Notes: generated by a model from the sequence alone, not told the origin. DNA of 64,000 nt from Hyperoodon ampullatus (GCA_949752795.1 OX457061.1:9235239-9299238); one strand, 5' to 3'. Positions 1 through 11,040 are shown, counted from the stretch's first letter. Program-made: numbers and translations.

Positions 1-969
1 CCAGTTTCAGGTGTTGGAGAGGGAACCCCATGGAGCCTGCAGTCTAGCTGGGCAGAGAGGAAAACACAAGTCAAACAAACAAACACAGTCGTCAGAGCAT
101 AAAAGATGCTGAGACGGGGGAACCAGGGGCTGGGAACGGGCCGCCAGGGAGGGACTCTGTCTTAGTCTGGGCTCCCCAGAAAGCAGGGCCTGAGACAAGG
201 CATCCGTGCAAGTACTTTATGGGGAGCGCGATCCCAGGGAGGATTGAGGGATGCAGAATGAATCGGGGAGGAGGGAGAGTCAGTGTGAGGGCCTGTCATC
301 AAGCTGGCCTGTGCTATCTGGGGACAGTGTCTGCTCAAATCCATAGGACAAGTGGCAAGATGGGGGAAGGGGTTGTCCACCACACCAGTCCCCCATTGCT
401 CAAAGGTTTATCCCATTTGCTGGTCACTGGTTTGCCCCACTGGGCATTATCTCTTCCTGAACGGTTGGGTTGCAAATGTGTGGGCTCCAAGTGGGTTTCC
501 ACCATGCAATGTGCAGGGAGAAACCCCAAGGCAGGGGGTGAGCTGAGGGTCGCCCAGCCTGAGTGAGGCATTGTCCTACTGCCCCTATGCATACGAAGTG
601 TTCAACGGTGTCCAGACAGCATGTCCAAGGAGGTGACATTTGAGCTGGGACCTGAGATGAGAATGAACCAGCCTTGTGCCTGACCCTCTGAGCCACCTGT
701 GAGGAAACCTTCCAGAAAGAACGTGTGGTTGTGGCTTTTATGGGTTGTGTCTTGACCTTTGGGGAGACCTTGGGCCAAGCCTCATAAGCCTAGCTGGCTT
801 TCTAATGCCTACGCAGAACCAACTCTGGGTCCGGCAGAGTTAGCGCCAGTAGGGAGTGCCTCCTGGGAAGTTAGAAAAGATGTCCGGTGGCATAAACCAG
901 GGGTTGGAACCTTCGTGTTTGATGATAATTGTTGATACTTTGGTTGCTCTGGAGCAGTTTTGCAGGGCT
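1..969. other. Non-genic stretch, mostly single-copy
   Basis: No convincing exon, RNA gene or intact repeat is visible. Roughly 150-560 has the mixed look of a decayed interspersed repeat, but I could not assign it to a family. Open frames here are short, overlap on both strands and carry no recognisable domain. Confidence 0.4.
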
Positions 970-1280
970 GTCCGGTCGAATACATAAAATATATGCAATT
1001 AAAAATTTTCTAGGAGTCATATTAAAATAGAAACAGGTGAAATTAATTTCAATAAAGTATTATTTAATCCAAGATATCCAAAATGTTATTATTTCAACAT
1101 ATAGTCGATATAAAAATAAATGAGATAGTTTATATTATTTCATTCGTATATGTGTTCACAACCTGGTGTGTATTTTATACTAGCTGCCGGTGTCATTGGT
1201 ACTGGCTGGACTTCAAGTGCTCAGTGGCTACATGGGGCTACGGGCTAGTGTTGGACAGCACAGCTCTAGAGGTTAGAAAT
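970..1280. mobile_element. Ancient DNA-transposon-like repeat (probable hAT/MER type)
   Basis: An abruptly AT-rich block with phrases typical of a widespread mammalian nonautonomous DNA transposon: an internal run with GGTGAAATTAATTTCAATAA, then a segment around 1215-1275 with AAGTGCTCAGTGGCTACATG and TTGGACAGCACAGC. The resemblance to a known MER consensus is from memory and unmeasured, so the family name is left open. It has no coding capacity. Confidence 0.4.
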
Positions 1281-1399
1281 ATATTTTTTTGTGTGTTTTC
1301 AGATGATGTGTTTCCATTATCACAAACTGGAGGACTTTTAGTGGACAACTGGCCCATCGGAAATCACTGGCCCAGGAGTCAACAGCCGAGGTTAAGGTT

Positions 1400-1465
1400 A
1401 GGATAAAGATTAAACAAGATAATTCATGTAAAGTGCTTAGCGGAATGACTGGCGAGGAATATGTA
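1400..1465 (+). repeat. MIR 3' fragment
   Basis: The text runs from a GATTAAACAAGATAATTCATG-like segment into GTAAAGTGCTTAGC and then a cctgg-like tail, the standard order of the 3' part of the mammalian MIR SINE in sense orientation. Confidence 0.5.
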
Positions 1466-1589
1466 CCTGATAAACTTTAACCGAGATAAAGTTATTTACA
1501 AAAGTGAATTTGGGTTTGCTCTAATGCACAGAAAGAGGAGGATTAAAACCTCCCGGTTCAATGTCACTGAGCAGAGATTTTTATCCCAG

Positions 1590-1700
1590 AGATATTTCAG
1601 ACTGGGCTGCCCAGGGTCGTCCACTGGGAAATAGAGGGTGGATTCAAACTTGGGCCTGATTCCAGGTTGTGGACATTGCGCCATTTGCCCTGATGTCAGA
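1590..1700 (-). repeat. MIR fragment, reverse
   Basis: Contains the reverse-complement MIR core: a CCCAGGGTCGTCCA-like segment followed by GGTGGATTCAAACTTGGGCC, corresponding to the B-box side of the tRNA-related head of MIR. Confidence 0.45.
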
Positions 1701-1739
1701 GACTGCAGGCAGACCACCGTCACTGGCCTGATGGGTCCC

Positions 1740-3680
1740 AGGACTCTCAAAGCACTCAGAGCCCACCTCCTTGGTTCCTCCCTACCCCCATGCCTACCTG
1801 CGGGCTCTGCCCACCTGGCCCAGCCTCTGCTTTGCACCACTCACTCCTGCCCCTCTGGGTGGTCAGATCCCAAGCCCTGCAGTGCCAGGAGCTGCTCTCC
1901 CTGTGCCTGTGCTGGGGGGGAGGGGGTGACAGCCCCTCTGCCCTGATGCACCGCCCGAGTTGCCCAAGCTGCCCGCACTCAGTGGCATTTCTGCAACCAC
2001 TGTAAATTGTCACTCACCGCACAGCCCCATCCTCCGCTGCACCCACGTGCTGCCCTCAGTGCATGAAGTTAAAGGTCAACCTCCTCCCCACCCAGCTGGG
2101 TCCTTCCACGACCTTCCCCATCTCTACACAGGGAATTCCTTCCTGCCTCTGACTCCGGCCAGAAACCTGACTCTTCTCTCTCACCGCCTCCCAATCCACT
2201 CCATCGGGACACCTCCTCAGCCCTCCCTTCTACCCTGGGTTCCAACACTGCCTCATGCCCCTGGGCGGGTGCCCCGGGGACGCCTCTAAGTCTTACCCTC
2301 TAGTTGGGTCCTTCATACACCATCATTCCCAGTAGAGCCATGGAGATGGCAGAGGATCATATGCCAATTCAACGAGGTCCTACTGTGTGCCAGGCCCTCA
2401 CTGGCTCCTAACATTGACCCTGGGATGCAGGTCCCACCATCGACCCATCCACACCTGGGCCCCTGAGAGCTGAACAACTTGCCGATGGCCCCCAGCAAGC
2501 GCCAAGTGGAGCTGGGTGTTGACCCGGCTGCCTGGTGCCAACACCTGTAGTGCAGAAAGGTTGCAGGAGTAGGGGGACTTTGGGCTGATGTCTGCAGTTC
2601 GGGGGCTACCGCAGGATCTGCATGCCTCTGTGTCCCTAGAGCCACCTGCGGGCCACCTAGGATGCCGTGTAAACAGGAGGCTGGGTCGGGTGGAAGTACA
2701 TTCAGTTCGTCCAGGTTCTTGTAGATGCTTCCAGGGACTCAGCTTTGCAGAGGCTTCCTCCATGCCCTACCAGCCCCTCCCTTGGGGTTCCATCTGCTTC
2801 TGAATCGTGGGGCTGCAGGAGCTCAGGGGAGTCCCACACGGTGGGCAGCCCTGTGCGCTTGGGGTCTGGATTTCCCCTCCTACCACATAGAGACATGGAC
2901 CCCTCGGAGTGTGGGTGCTGTCACCAGGCAAGGGCATGGCCAGAGCTGTGGGGACACAGGGACAGCAGGGATCACACAGTGGCCAGGGATGCAGGGGACA
3001 GTTAGCAGTAGGCTCACCCCTGAATGGTGGGAGTGAGTCTCACCTAGACAGAGTCAGGGACACAGTGGACTGTGGTGGAGACACGGCGGTGTGGACAGGG
3101 CTCTGGGGGGAGCCTGGCCCAGAGCTGTCCCCAGCCCTCCCCTCCCCGCCCCCCTCAGGTCCCTCAGCCCTCCCCACGCACCCCACCCCTGCCCTTCCCG
3201 GTCCAGCCCAGCCGCTGCCACTGTCTGACGTGTCTTTGAAATCTTATCTCTCATCTTGTTCTCCGTTTCCTCCCTGTCCAGGCCTCATCTGTCTCCTGCC
3301 TCCCATCCACCCCCCACCTGCTTCCCATCTGTGGCCCCTCCCCCTCCCAGCCCGAGGGCCTCAGCCTCTGTCCTGTCCTGTCCTGTCAGCCCATCCCTGC
3401 CCCTCCAGGGGCAGATTTCAGCACTGTGGGTTAGGACCCTGCCCACTGCTTCCTGTGTGCCCTGAGCTGCATACCCCAAGCCCATTCGCTGGTCCTCCTT
3501 CCTTCTACTGGGGATGCAGCTACAGTCCCCAGGCCGGCCGTGATCCAGCCTTCGGGCCCCTGAGGCTCCCCAGTCAACCCCTCCAGCTCCTGGGGCCCCT
3601 TGCTCCTCTGAGCTTTGCCTGGATCGCATGACTCAGAGCGGCCTGGGGTTCTGCTTCACTTCAGTCTGTGACCTCCTCAG
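1740..3680. other. GC-rich, pyrimidine-biased single-copy stretch without a gene
   Basis: The + strand is strongly C/T-biased, especially 3110-3420, which is a succession of CCCTCCC-type blocks. A 240-codon frame at 2909-3631 is open because the DNA is GC-rich; its predicted protein is Pro/Leu/Ser low complexity with no domain and no splice or promoter context. Parts may be decayed L2 (around 2080-2330). No gene is called. Confidence 0.4.
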
Positions 3681-3764
3681 GGTGGGGCCAACTCCACCCT
3701 GCATCCTTTACAGATGAGGCTTGGTGAGCAGGTGTGCTGTCTCCGGTTCTTCACAAGTCTAGCT

Positions 3765-3845
3765 CTGTTCCATCCTTCAGGACTCATCCCCAATGTCACC
3801 TCTTCAGCCAGGCTGCCCTGACAACTTGATCTAACGTGGCTCCCT
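3765..3845 (+). repeat. L2 fragment
   Basis: Contains the L2 3'-region phrase for 'aatgtcacctcttcag..aggctgccctgac', a common landmark of LINE2 in sense orientation in mammals. Short and diverged. Confidence 0.5.
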
Positions 3846-3904
3846 CCGCCGCCCCGGCCCACCCAACCTCCATCCCTGCACCCTGATTTCATTTCCTTTG
3901 GGAG

Positions 3905-3965
3905 TTCAGCTTCTACTTTACAGAGGAAACAGATAGGAGCCAAGGGCATCTAACAGTGGGCCAAT
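3905..3965 (-). repeat. MIR fragment, reverse
   Basis: TACTTTACAGAGGAAACAGA matches the reverse complement of the MIR core around its 'tttcctcatctgtaaaat' landmark. Only the core is recognisable. Confidence 0.4.
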
Positions 3966-4084
3966 CTGAGTGCCCACAGTGCCCCGGGGGCCCCAGCAGA
4001 GCCCTCCAGCTTCCTGCTCCCAACCAAAGCCAGGCTTCTCTGGCTCTGTCCCTATCCCAGGGGTCCCAGCTACCTCTGGGAGTC

Positions 4085-4275
4085 TCCATCCTGTGGAATC
4101 AAACTCGGAGTGTAGACCCAGCCTGCCTGGATTCAAATCCCAGCCCCACGACCTAGCAGCTGAAGTTCATTAGCTCTGGTCTGCATTTCTGCACCTGTAA
4201 GCTGCTGAGGAGGAGGAGGAGGTGCCTATCCCAGGACTGTTGGACATAAGGATTAGACACCCTTGCAGGTGTCAT
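4085..4275 (+). repeat. MIR SINE
   Basis: Recognisable in order: the head with GCCTGGATTCAAATCCCAGC at about 4125-4144 (pol III B-box region), a degraded core, CTGCACCTGTAAGC-like text, then the 3' 'gttggacataaggattagac' section. Diverged, as expected of a family active before the mammalian radiation. Confidence 0.65.
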
Positions 4276-4399
4276 GGGCCCACTGGCAGCAAAAATACAG
4301 GAGTAAATTGTGTACTTGAACATAAAGAGCCCCTTCACTGGTGATCAATGATAATCACAATTGACAATCATTTCGCTGTCACGATCCCGGTCCTTCCCA

Positions 4400-4510
4400 A
4401 GTGCTCTGAAACCAAATCTCTCTGAGTCCTCTCAACACACTTGGAGGTGTGGACTCTTACTCCCAGCTTCCAGACGAACCAACCAGGATGCAAAGGGCAG
4501 AGACCCCCAG
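4400..4510 (-). repeat. MIR fragment, reverse
   Basis: Reads 'gtcctctcaacac..ttactcccagcttccagacgaac', the inverted MIR 3'-to-core order. Diverged; boundaries approximate. Confidence 0.4.
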
Positions 4511-4559
4511 GTCACCCCTGAGTATGCAGGAGGTGGGAAATGCAGGCCAACAGTGGGAA

Positions 4560-4700
4560 CTTGGGGGCTGTCAGATACTGGGTCTGACCTGGCTCTGCCC
4601 CTGGTGACCTGGGGCAAGACATGCTCCCTCTCAGCCTTTGCTTGTCCATCTGTAAAATGGGGACAATGACACATTGAGAATTCAGTGACTTCTATGGGCT
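4560..4700 (+). repeat. MIR SINE
   Basis: The core CCATCTGTAAAATGGGGACA (about 4648-4667) follows 'tgacctggggcaagacatgctccctctcagcct', the classic MIR core in sense orientation. Confidence 0.7.
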
Positions 4701-5214
4701 TACTCAATGATCAATTAGTGAATGGCGTCTGACAATAGAACTCAGCTGGGGTTTGCCCCAGACCTGTTGACCCTGACCCTGAGCCTTCCCACTCCAAGGC
4801 CTGGCCTTCCAGGAACGAATGCGGCCCCTTTCTGCTCTGCCAGGGACCCCCCCCAGGCATCTGAAACTACCTGTGCACGACCACACGTTCTGGGAGGTGA
4901 GTCTACAGTCCCATTTGGAAGCAATTGGGGCCCAAGTCTCTTGGGCCTGGAGTCCATGTTTAACTTATTTGAGGCATTTGTATCTTCAAAGGCGAAACCT
5001 AAACGTGGAAGGGAGGGTAACGGGTGTTTTGCTGTTCATTCAGATTGTGCTCCTCTGAAGTGTATCGCTGGCTGACATCTCAATTGCTGCATGGCACAGG
5101 CCTGTCTGGGTGGGCTGTGAGCTCCCAGGCATGAGCCTGCCACTTCCCTGAACATTCCATGGCTCCCACTGTCCACAGGGACCAGCCAGGTGCCTCAGCC
5201 AGAGGACAGCTGTG

Positions 5215-5475
5215 GAGCCCAGAGACCCGGGCCCCTTCCTGGTTGTGGGACCCGGGGCTACTGCATAGCCACTCTGAGCCTCAGTTTCCTCCCCTGGAAA
5301 ATGGAGAAAATGTTCTCTACTTTACAGGTTTGCCCAGAACTGAGTGATTTCCTGGGATGTGGGACTTTTAAGTGATCAAGCCTGGAAAGTTCCAGGCAAA
5401 CCAGAACAAGTTGGTCACTTACAGGGTTGTATGTGGATGAAAAGAGAAAATGCATGAAAAGTGCTAAGCATGGTG
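5215..5475 (+). repeat. MIR SINE
   Basis: Shows GCCTCAGTTTCCTCCCCTGG followed by AAAATGGAGAAAATG, then a 3' part ending in AAAAGTGCTAAGCATGGTGC. This is the full core-to-tail order of MIR in sense orientation. Confidence 0.7.
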
Positions 5476-5504
5476 CTTGGAGAAAAGCAGCGATGGCAGA
5501 GGCC

Positions 5505-5670
5505 CTGTGTGCACTGCACTTCACAGTTTACACAGCCCTTTCTTTCTATTTCACAAGTCTCCCAATGATCCTGCTTATTCTCCTGACTTTAAAGGTAAGA
5601 AAACTGAGGCTGAGAAAACTGGCAACGTATCTGGGGTCAGATGGGGTAGAGACGGGACCTGCTAGGGTGA
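5505..5670 (-). repeat. MIR SINE, reverse
   Basis: Contains TTAAAGGTAAGAAAACTGAG followed by 'gctgagaaaactggcaacgtatctggggtcagat', the inverted core and head of MIR. It abuts the sense-oriented copy to its left, giving a head-on MIR pair. Confidence 0.65.
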
Positions 5671-5924
5671 ATGACTAAGTTCCATGGATAGAGTAACAGC
5701 CCTGCCCCCCACCATCTGGAGGGCTGCATGGCATGGGACAGTCATGTTCAATAGATAATGTTTTCCTGGGCAGTGGAGATGGGAGCCCAGGGTCTGCCAG
5801 TCATAGCCACAGCCACAAGGGAAGCCCTTTCCTCTGCTCTCACTATCTTTCCTCAGGGAGGTGAGGATTGGAAGGATGGATAGAGTTGACTCAGAGTGGG
5901 AGGGAGCTGTGATTCTGGAAAAGA

Positions 5925-6165
5925 GTGAGACTCTCAGCTCTGCTGCTGACAGGCGCTGGTCCACAAACTCTCACTCATTCAAGCCCCCTCTGCTGCCACC
6001 GAACTCTGTGCCTTTGGGCAAGCTACTTTATCTCCTGGGCCTCGATTTCCTCACCTGTAAATGGGGAGTAATCACAGTACCTACTGAGCAGGATTTTTCT
6101 AAGGACTCAATGCAGTGATTTATAAAAGAGCTCTGGAAAGTGCCTAGCAAACATTAGCTAACAAT
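5925..6165 (+). repeat. MIR SINE
   Basis: Head around 5950-6000, core TTTCCTCACCTGTAAATGGG at about 6048-6067, then a tail with AAGTGCCTAGCAAACATTAG. Well-preserved MIR order. Confidence 0.7.
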
Positions 6166-6224
6166 AAGATTATAATGATTCAAAATAATACAATTCACAA
6201 AATGTTTTCCCCTCCAGGATCCCA

Positions 6225-6365
6225 TTGAGTCCTCACAACAGCACAGTTTTGAGGAGTAGCTGTGATTCTCCCCATTTTCCAGATGGGGAAACTGAGGCCT
6301 GGGTTGGGGGCAGAAGTTGCCCAAAGCTACACAGGAAGTGGGGGAGCGGGGCTGGGAAGCCAGGC
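6225..6365 (-). repeat. MIR SINE, reverse
   Basis: CCCCATTTTCCAGATGGGGA at about 6271-6290 followed by AACTGAGGCCTGGG, then 'gaagttgcccaaagctacacaggaagtggggga'. This is the inverted MIR core and 3' head region. Confidence 0.7.
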
Positions 6366-6559
6366 TGACTGGACCAGACAAGCAGCAGAGCCCATCCCGT
6401 CTCCATGCCTGACAGCTTTTCGGCCCGTGGCCCTTCTGACCCTGCCTCCGAATGGACTTTTGTTCTCCTGTCTCCAGGAGAGTCCACCAGCTCCATTACC
6501 CGGCCTTTTTCCTTTTTTTTTTTCCTTTTTGTTGTACTTCTCACTAGTGGAAGTCAACT

Positions 6560-6700
6560 TATTGTTTTTCTTGTTGTTATCCATTTCTCCCACAAGAATG
6601 TCAGTTCCAAGAGGGCAGGGTCTTTGTCTTTTATGTTCACTGCAAAATCCCAGTGCCTGGCACAAAGCGGGCCTTCAGTAAACAGCTATCGAATGATTCG
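6560..6700 (+). repeat. L2 3'-end fragment
   Basis: Order of phrases: AGAATGTCAGTTCCAAGAGG, GCAGGGTCTTTGTCTTTTATG, CCCAGTGCCTGGCACAAAGC, then a tail like 'cagtaaacagctatcgaatgat'. This is the standard 3' end of LINE2 in sense orientation. Confidence 0.65.
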
Positions 6701-6745
6701 GTTATCTTCTAATTATTAGAAAAACAAACGAAGCTTGGCGTTCCG

Positions 6746-6760
6746 CAGCGCCACCTGTGA
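6746..6760 (-). promoter_or_regulatory. CTCF-like motif, reverse, partial match
   Basis: AGCGCCACCTGTGAT agrees at about 11 of 15 positions with the reverse-complement CTCF consensus RSYGCCMYCTRSTGG. The GCGCCACCT core is intact and the distal TGG is not. It lies 18 bp left of a perfect forward motif. Binding is not shown by sequence alone. Confidence 0.35.
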
Positions 6761-6778
6761 TGCAGTGCCCTATTCAAG

Positions 6779-6793
6779 CCAGCAGATGGCAGC
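6779..6793 (+). promoter_or_regulatory. CTCF core motif, forward
   Basis: CCAGCAGATGGCAGC satisfies every position of the degenerate CTCF core CCASYAGRKGGCRSY. CTCF is the insulator and loop-anchor zinc-finger protein. Occupancy also depends on chromatin and methylation. The site sits 67 bp left of a very long GT repeat in non-repetitive DNA. Confidence 0.5.
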
Positions 6794-6857
6794 AGAGAAC
6801 AAGTTACCTGATGGGTGGAGCCCAGGTGAAGGGCACAGGTTTGACCTTAGAGGAGAG

Positions 6858-6995
<138 letters not shown>

Positions 6996-7059
6996 GTATG
7001 TGCCTTCTAGATCCCAACTGCACAGAAGGAAGCTTTTTCCAATAACATAATAACAGCTA

Positions 7060-7210
7060 TCACTGATTAACTACAAAAGCAGTTCGTGCCCAGTGCCACC
7101 TGTGCAAGATCTCGTTGAATTCTCATTATAGCCCTATTTTTAACCTCATTCTCAGGGAAAGAAACTGAGGTGCAATAATATGCCCCAGGTCACAGCCGGG
7201 GGTGTCCAGG
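7060..7210 (-). repeat. MIR SINE, reverse
   Basis: Inverted order: 'tctcgttgaattctcattatagcccta', then AAAGAAACTGAGGTGCAATA and CCCAGGTCACAGCC, the reverse MIR core and head. Confidence 0.6.
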
Positions 7211-8160
7211 ACCAGGAGACCAGGAGCCTTTCCTCAACCACTGTCATATAAGACCTCTGAGCTTCAGCTGCCCCTCAGCAGACTCAGTGGGCCACCCCAC
7301 CAGGAAATGGGTTCCCCATCACTGGAGGTGTGCAAGCTGTGCTGGATAAGCACCGAACAGAGAGGGTGTGGGGCACCAGATGCCCAAAGCCACTCCTGGC
7401 CAGGAAGGACCTGCTGTATAATTTTCAGGGCCTGGTGCAAAATGAAAATGGAGAGCCCTCTGCTCAAAAAGTGAGAATTTCAAGACAGTCAGAGCATCAA
7501 GCCAAGCGTGGGGCCCTTCTAAGTATGAGGTTCTGTGTCACTGCACAAGTTGCATGCCCAGGGAGCCAGGGGTCTGGGTAAGGCCTATGAGGGACATGTC
7601 TCAGGAGCCCCTGGGATGTCACCAGCCCAGCTCTGCAGGAGTCCAGGGAAAAGTCCTCCTTAGCGTGTTTCTTCTCGTAAGGCAGGACCCTACATCCCTG
7701 CACCTTTTATCTTCCTCCCCTGGCTGTGATTTATCTCCATGTGAAGGGCTGGGGCCTCAGAGGCACAAGTCCCGTTTGATGGTCCATGAATCTTTCCTGT
7801 CTGGATCCTCTGGCCACTCTCTGCACTGCTGGGTGGACCCACTACTTCCTTTCTGCCAGGTGTGGATTAGGAAGCCATAAAACAAGGAACCCAAACTCCT
7901 GGCCAGGAGAGCACACACATGGGTTTCAGATGCGCTGGCCGGCTGGCAGGAGATGGATGGGGGCTGTGGGACTTGAGCCCCAGAGGGGGACCGCTTCCCT
8001 TGGAGGCCACCATTTCCAGTCCCCTTTCCCATGGGGAGGGGACTTCCTGGCCAAGCCTGGGGCCAGAGCTGGTCAGGGCCACTCCCAGAAAAGACTCTGG
8101 CTGAAGCCACAGCTAGAGGTGGTCCTGGTGGGGCAGGGAGTAAGGGAGCCCGGGCTGAGC
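7211..8160. other. Single-copy stretch without a gene
   Basis: GC-moderate DNA with no recognisable exon, promoter or repeat beyond possible short decayed fragments. Open frames on both strands are short and mutually overlapping. Confidence 0.35.
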
Positions 8161-8184
8161 TGAGCATGAGGGCCCTGGTAGAGC

Positions 8185-8375
8185 TCGGGTAGGAAGAGCT
8201 GAGCACCACTATGTGCTGGGCACTTAATACATGTTGTTCTCGTGTTTCGCGAGGTTGCTCCCTTCAGAATAGTGTGGATGAGGAGCCCGAGGCTCCAAGA
8301 GGTGAGGCCACTTGCTAAGGTCACACAGCCAGGAAGTGATGGGGTTAGGATTTGAACCCTGGTAAATAGATAACA
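8185..8375 (-). repeat. MIR-type SINE, reverse
   Basis: Reads 'gagcaccactatgtgctgggcac', then 'atgaggagcccgaggctccaagaggtgaggccacttgctaaggtcacacagccaggaagtg' and GGATTTGAACCCTGG. This is the inverted MIR tail, core and head with the B-box segment at the right end. Confidence 0.65.
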
Positions 8376-9073
8376 AAGCTCTATCCCAAAGAGAAATTTT
8401 AAAACCATAATATTTGCAAAGCATATTATTTATTACTTATTTCTTGAATGTTATCTGTTTAAAAAAATTAGGTTGGAAAGGCATGTGGAACAAAATTGAA
8501 AAGTTGTATAAGATAACTTTGAGGGTTATGCCTTCATCTCCCCTCTCCATTGTCCCTAACACCTCCCCTTCCCCCCCGCCCCTGCTTTCAATTCTTTTGA
8601 GTATTTACCCAGAAGTGGAATTGCTGGATCATACAGCAATTCTATTTTTAATTTTTTGAGGAACTGCCATAATATTTTCCACAGTGGCTCTACCATTTTA
8701 CATTCCCACCACAGTATATAAGGGTCCCAATTTCTCCACATCCTCGCCGACACTTGTTATTTATTTATTTTCATAATAGCCATCTTAATGGTATGAAGAG
8801 GTATCTCGTAGTTTTGATTTGCATTTCCCTAATGATCAATGATGTTGAGCATCTTTTCATGTGCTTATTGGCCATTTGTATCTTTTCTTTGGAGAAATTT
8901 CTATTTAAGTCTTTTGCCCATTTTTGAATTGGCTTGTTTGTTTGTTGTTGTTGTTGTTGACTTTTAGGAGTTCTCTATATATCCTGGATATTAATCCTTT
9001 ATCAGATATTTGATTTACAAATATTTCCTCCCATGCTGTGGGTTGCCTTTTTACTCTCTTGATGGTGTCTTTT

Positions 9074-9274
9074 TTTGTGTGTGTGGTACATGGACCTCTC
9101 ACAGTTGTGGCCTCTCCCGTTGTGGAGCACAGGCTCCAGACACGCAGGCTCAGCGGCCATGGCTCACGGGCCCAGCCGCTCCGCGGCATGTGGCATCCTC
9201 CTGGACTGGGACACAAACCCGCGTCCCCTGCATCGGCAGGCGGACTCTCAACCGCTGCGCCACCAGGGAAGCCC
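9074..9274 (-). mobile_element. CHR-type tRNA-derived SINE, about 200-bp class
   Basis: Reverse orientation: a T-run on the left, body landmarks CTCAGCGGCCATGGCTCACG and CCAGCCGCTCCGCGGCATG, and the tRNA-related head ending CACCAGGGAAGCCC on the right. Flanked by a perfect 13-bp target-site duplication GATGGTGTCTTTT (9061-9073 and 9275-9287). It interrupts the 8.6-10.9 kb L1, so it is younger than that L1. Confidence 0.92.
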
Positions 9275-9960
9275 GATGGTGTCTTTTGATGCACAAAAAA
9301 ATTTAATTTTGATGGAGTTCAATTTGTCTATTCTTTTTCTTTTGTTGTCTGTGCCTTTGATGTCATAGCCAAAAAATCATTGCCAAATGTTGTGAAGCTT
9401 TTGTCCTATGTTTTCTTCTAAGAGTTTTATAGTTTTTGATTTTATGTTTAGGTCATGGATCTATTTTGAGTTAATTTTTATATATGGTGTTAGGTAAGTG
9501 TCTAACTTCATTCTTTTGCATGTGGGTATCCAATTTTTCCAGGACCATTTGTTGAAAAGACTGTCTCTTCTCCACTGACTACTCTTGACATTCTTGTCAA
9601 ACATCATTTGACCATACATGTGAGGATTTATTTCTGGACTTTATATTCTATTGAACTTGTCTGTATTTATGCCAGTACAAAACTGTTTTCATGCATGTAA
9701 CTTTGTAGTAAGTTTTGAAATCAGGAAGTGTGAATCCAACTTTGTTCTTCTTTGTCAGAATTGTTTTGGTTATTTGGGGTCCCTTGAGGTTCCATGTGAA
9801 TTTTAGGATGAGGTTTTTTTAACTTTTGAAAAAAAAATCATTGAGATTTTGGTAGGGATTGTGTTAAGCATATAGATTGTCTTGGGTAGTATTAATATCT
9901 TAGAAATATTAATTCTTCCAATCCATGAACATGGGATGTCTTTCCATTTATTTGTCTTCT

Positions 9961-10390
9961 TTAATTTCTTTTCAGAAATGCATTGCAGTTTTTATTGTGC
10001 AAGTCTTTTACCTCCTTGGTCAGGTTAATTCCTAAGTATTTTATTATTTTAATTTTTATTTTTTGGCTGCGCCACGCAGCTTGTGGGATCTTAGTTCCCC
10101 TACCAGGGACTGAACCTGGGTCACCAAAGGGAAAGCGCTGAGTCCTAACCACTGGACCGCCAGGGAATTCCCAGTATTTTATTCTTTTTGATGCTGTTGT
10201 ACATGAAACGGTTTTCTTAATTTTCTTTTCAGGTTGTTCATTGTTAGTGTACAGAAATGCAACTGATTTTTGTGTGTTTACTTTGTATCCTGCTACTTTG
10301 CTGAATTTGTTTATTAGTTGTATGGAGGATTTTTGTGGAATTTTAGGGTTTTCTACATATAAGATTATATTGTCTGTGAGCAGACACAAT
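9961..10390 (-). pseudogene. L1 ORF2 reverse-transcriptase remnant
   Basis: The minus-strand frame contains RT-palm and thumb segments recognisable as L1 ORF2: a degenerate catalytic box reading LTDN in place of the usual FADD, followed by LINKFSKVAGYKVNTQKS and 'FLYTNNEQ'. The second catalytic Asp is replaced by Asn. The frame is also split by the SINE at 10046-10172, whose translation replaces the LGI part of the thumb. Non-functional. Confidence 0.8.
10046..10172 (-). mobile_element. CHR-type SINE, short (about 125-bp) class
   Basis: Reverse orientation: T-rich left end, TTTGGCTGCGCCACGCAGC, GGGATCTTAGTTCCCCTACC, and a right end ACCGCCAGGGAATTCCC. Target-site duplication AGTATTTTATT at 10035-10045 and 10173-10183. 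Inserted in the same L1 as the copy at 9074. The B-box equivalent reads GAACCTGGGTC on the + strand. Confidence 0.92.
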
Positions 10391-10929
10391 TTTTCTTCTT
10401 TATTTTCAGTGGGATGCCTTCTATTTCTTTTTCTTCCCTAATTGCTCTGGTTAGGACTTCCAGTAATATGTTGAACAGAAGTGGCAAAAGCAAGCTTCCT
10501 TGTCTTTTTCCTATCTTAGAGGAAAAGCTTCCAATCTTTCACCACTGAGTATGATGTTTGCTGTGGGTTTTTCATATATGGCTTTTATTATGTTGAAGTA
10601 GTTACCTTCTATTCCTAGTTTCTTGGGTGGTTTTTTTTTTTAATCATAAAAGAATATTGAATTTTGTCAAATGCTTTTCCTGCATCAATTGAGAGGACTG
10701 TGTTTTTTGTTTTGTTTTGTTTCATTTTTGATCATGTGTTTTTTTTCCCTTCATTTTGTTAATGTGATATATTACATTGATCAATTTTCATATGTTGAAC
10801 TATCCTTGCATTCCAGGAATAAATCCCACTTGGTCATGGAGTATAATCCTTCAAATATGTGGTGCAGCACATTTTGCACCCGAGGTTCAATATCATAGAT
10901 GTGCTTGCCTGTTTAATATCGATCTCCTC

Positions 10930-11040
10930 CCATTATGTTGAGCTCACCAAAGGCAGGGACCAGGTTGGTCTGTTTCCCCAGCACCATGCACAAGGCTTGG
11001 CACAGAGTAAGAGCTCACTAAATACTCAGTGAATGAATGA
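10930..11040 (+). repeat. L2 3'-end fragment
   Basis: Landmarks AAAGGCAGGGACCAGG, CCCAGCACCATGCACAAGGC, GGCACAGAGTAAGAGCTCAC and a GTGAATGAATGAGC tail give the LINE2 3' end in sense orientation. Confidence 0.65.

Larger units (their letters stand above)
8590..10860 (-). mobile_element. L1 LINE fragment (3' UTR and part of ORF2), reverse
   Basis: From left to right the + strand reads the L1 3' region backwards: 'gtatttacccagaagtggaa', 'ttgatttgcatttccctaatg', then the ORF2 C-terminal, thumb and reverse-transcriptase regions up to 'ggaataaatcccacttggtcatgg'. About 2.3 kb including two inserted SINEs (9074-9274 and 10046-10172). It lacks the endonuclease domain, ORF1 and 5' UTR, so it is 5'-truncated. 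Many stops and indels make it inactive. Confidence 0.9.

Noticed and set aside
2909..3631. 240-codon + strand open frame
   Set aside because: Low-complexity Pro/Leu/Ser product in pyrimidine-rich DNA, no domain, no splice or promoter context; overlapping frames are open on the other strand.
9074..9274. tRNA gene, from the tRNA-like head and B-box of the SINE
   Set aside because: The tRNA-like part is the SINE promoter region with an A-tail and target duplications; no cloverleaf anticodon arm is preserved. The same applies to the other nine copies.
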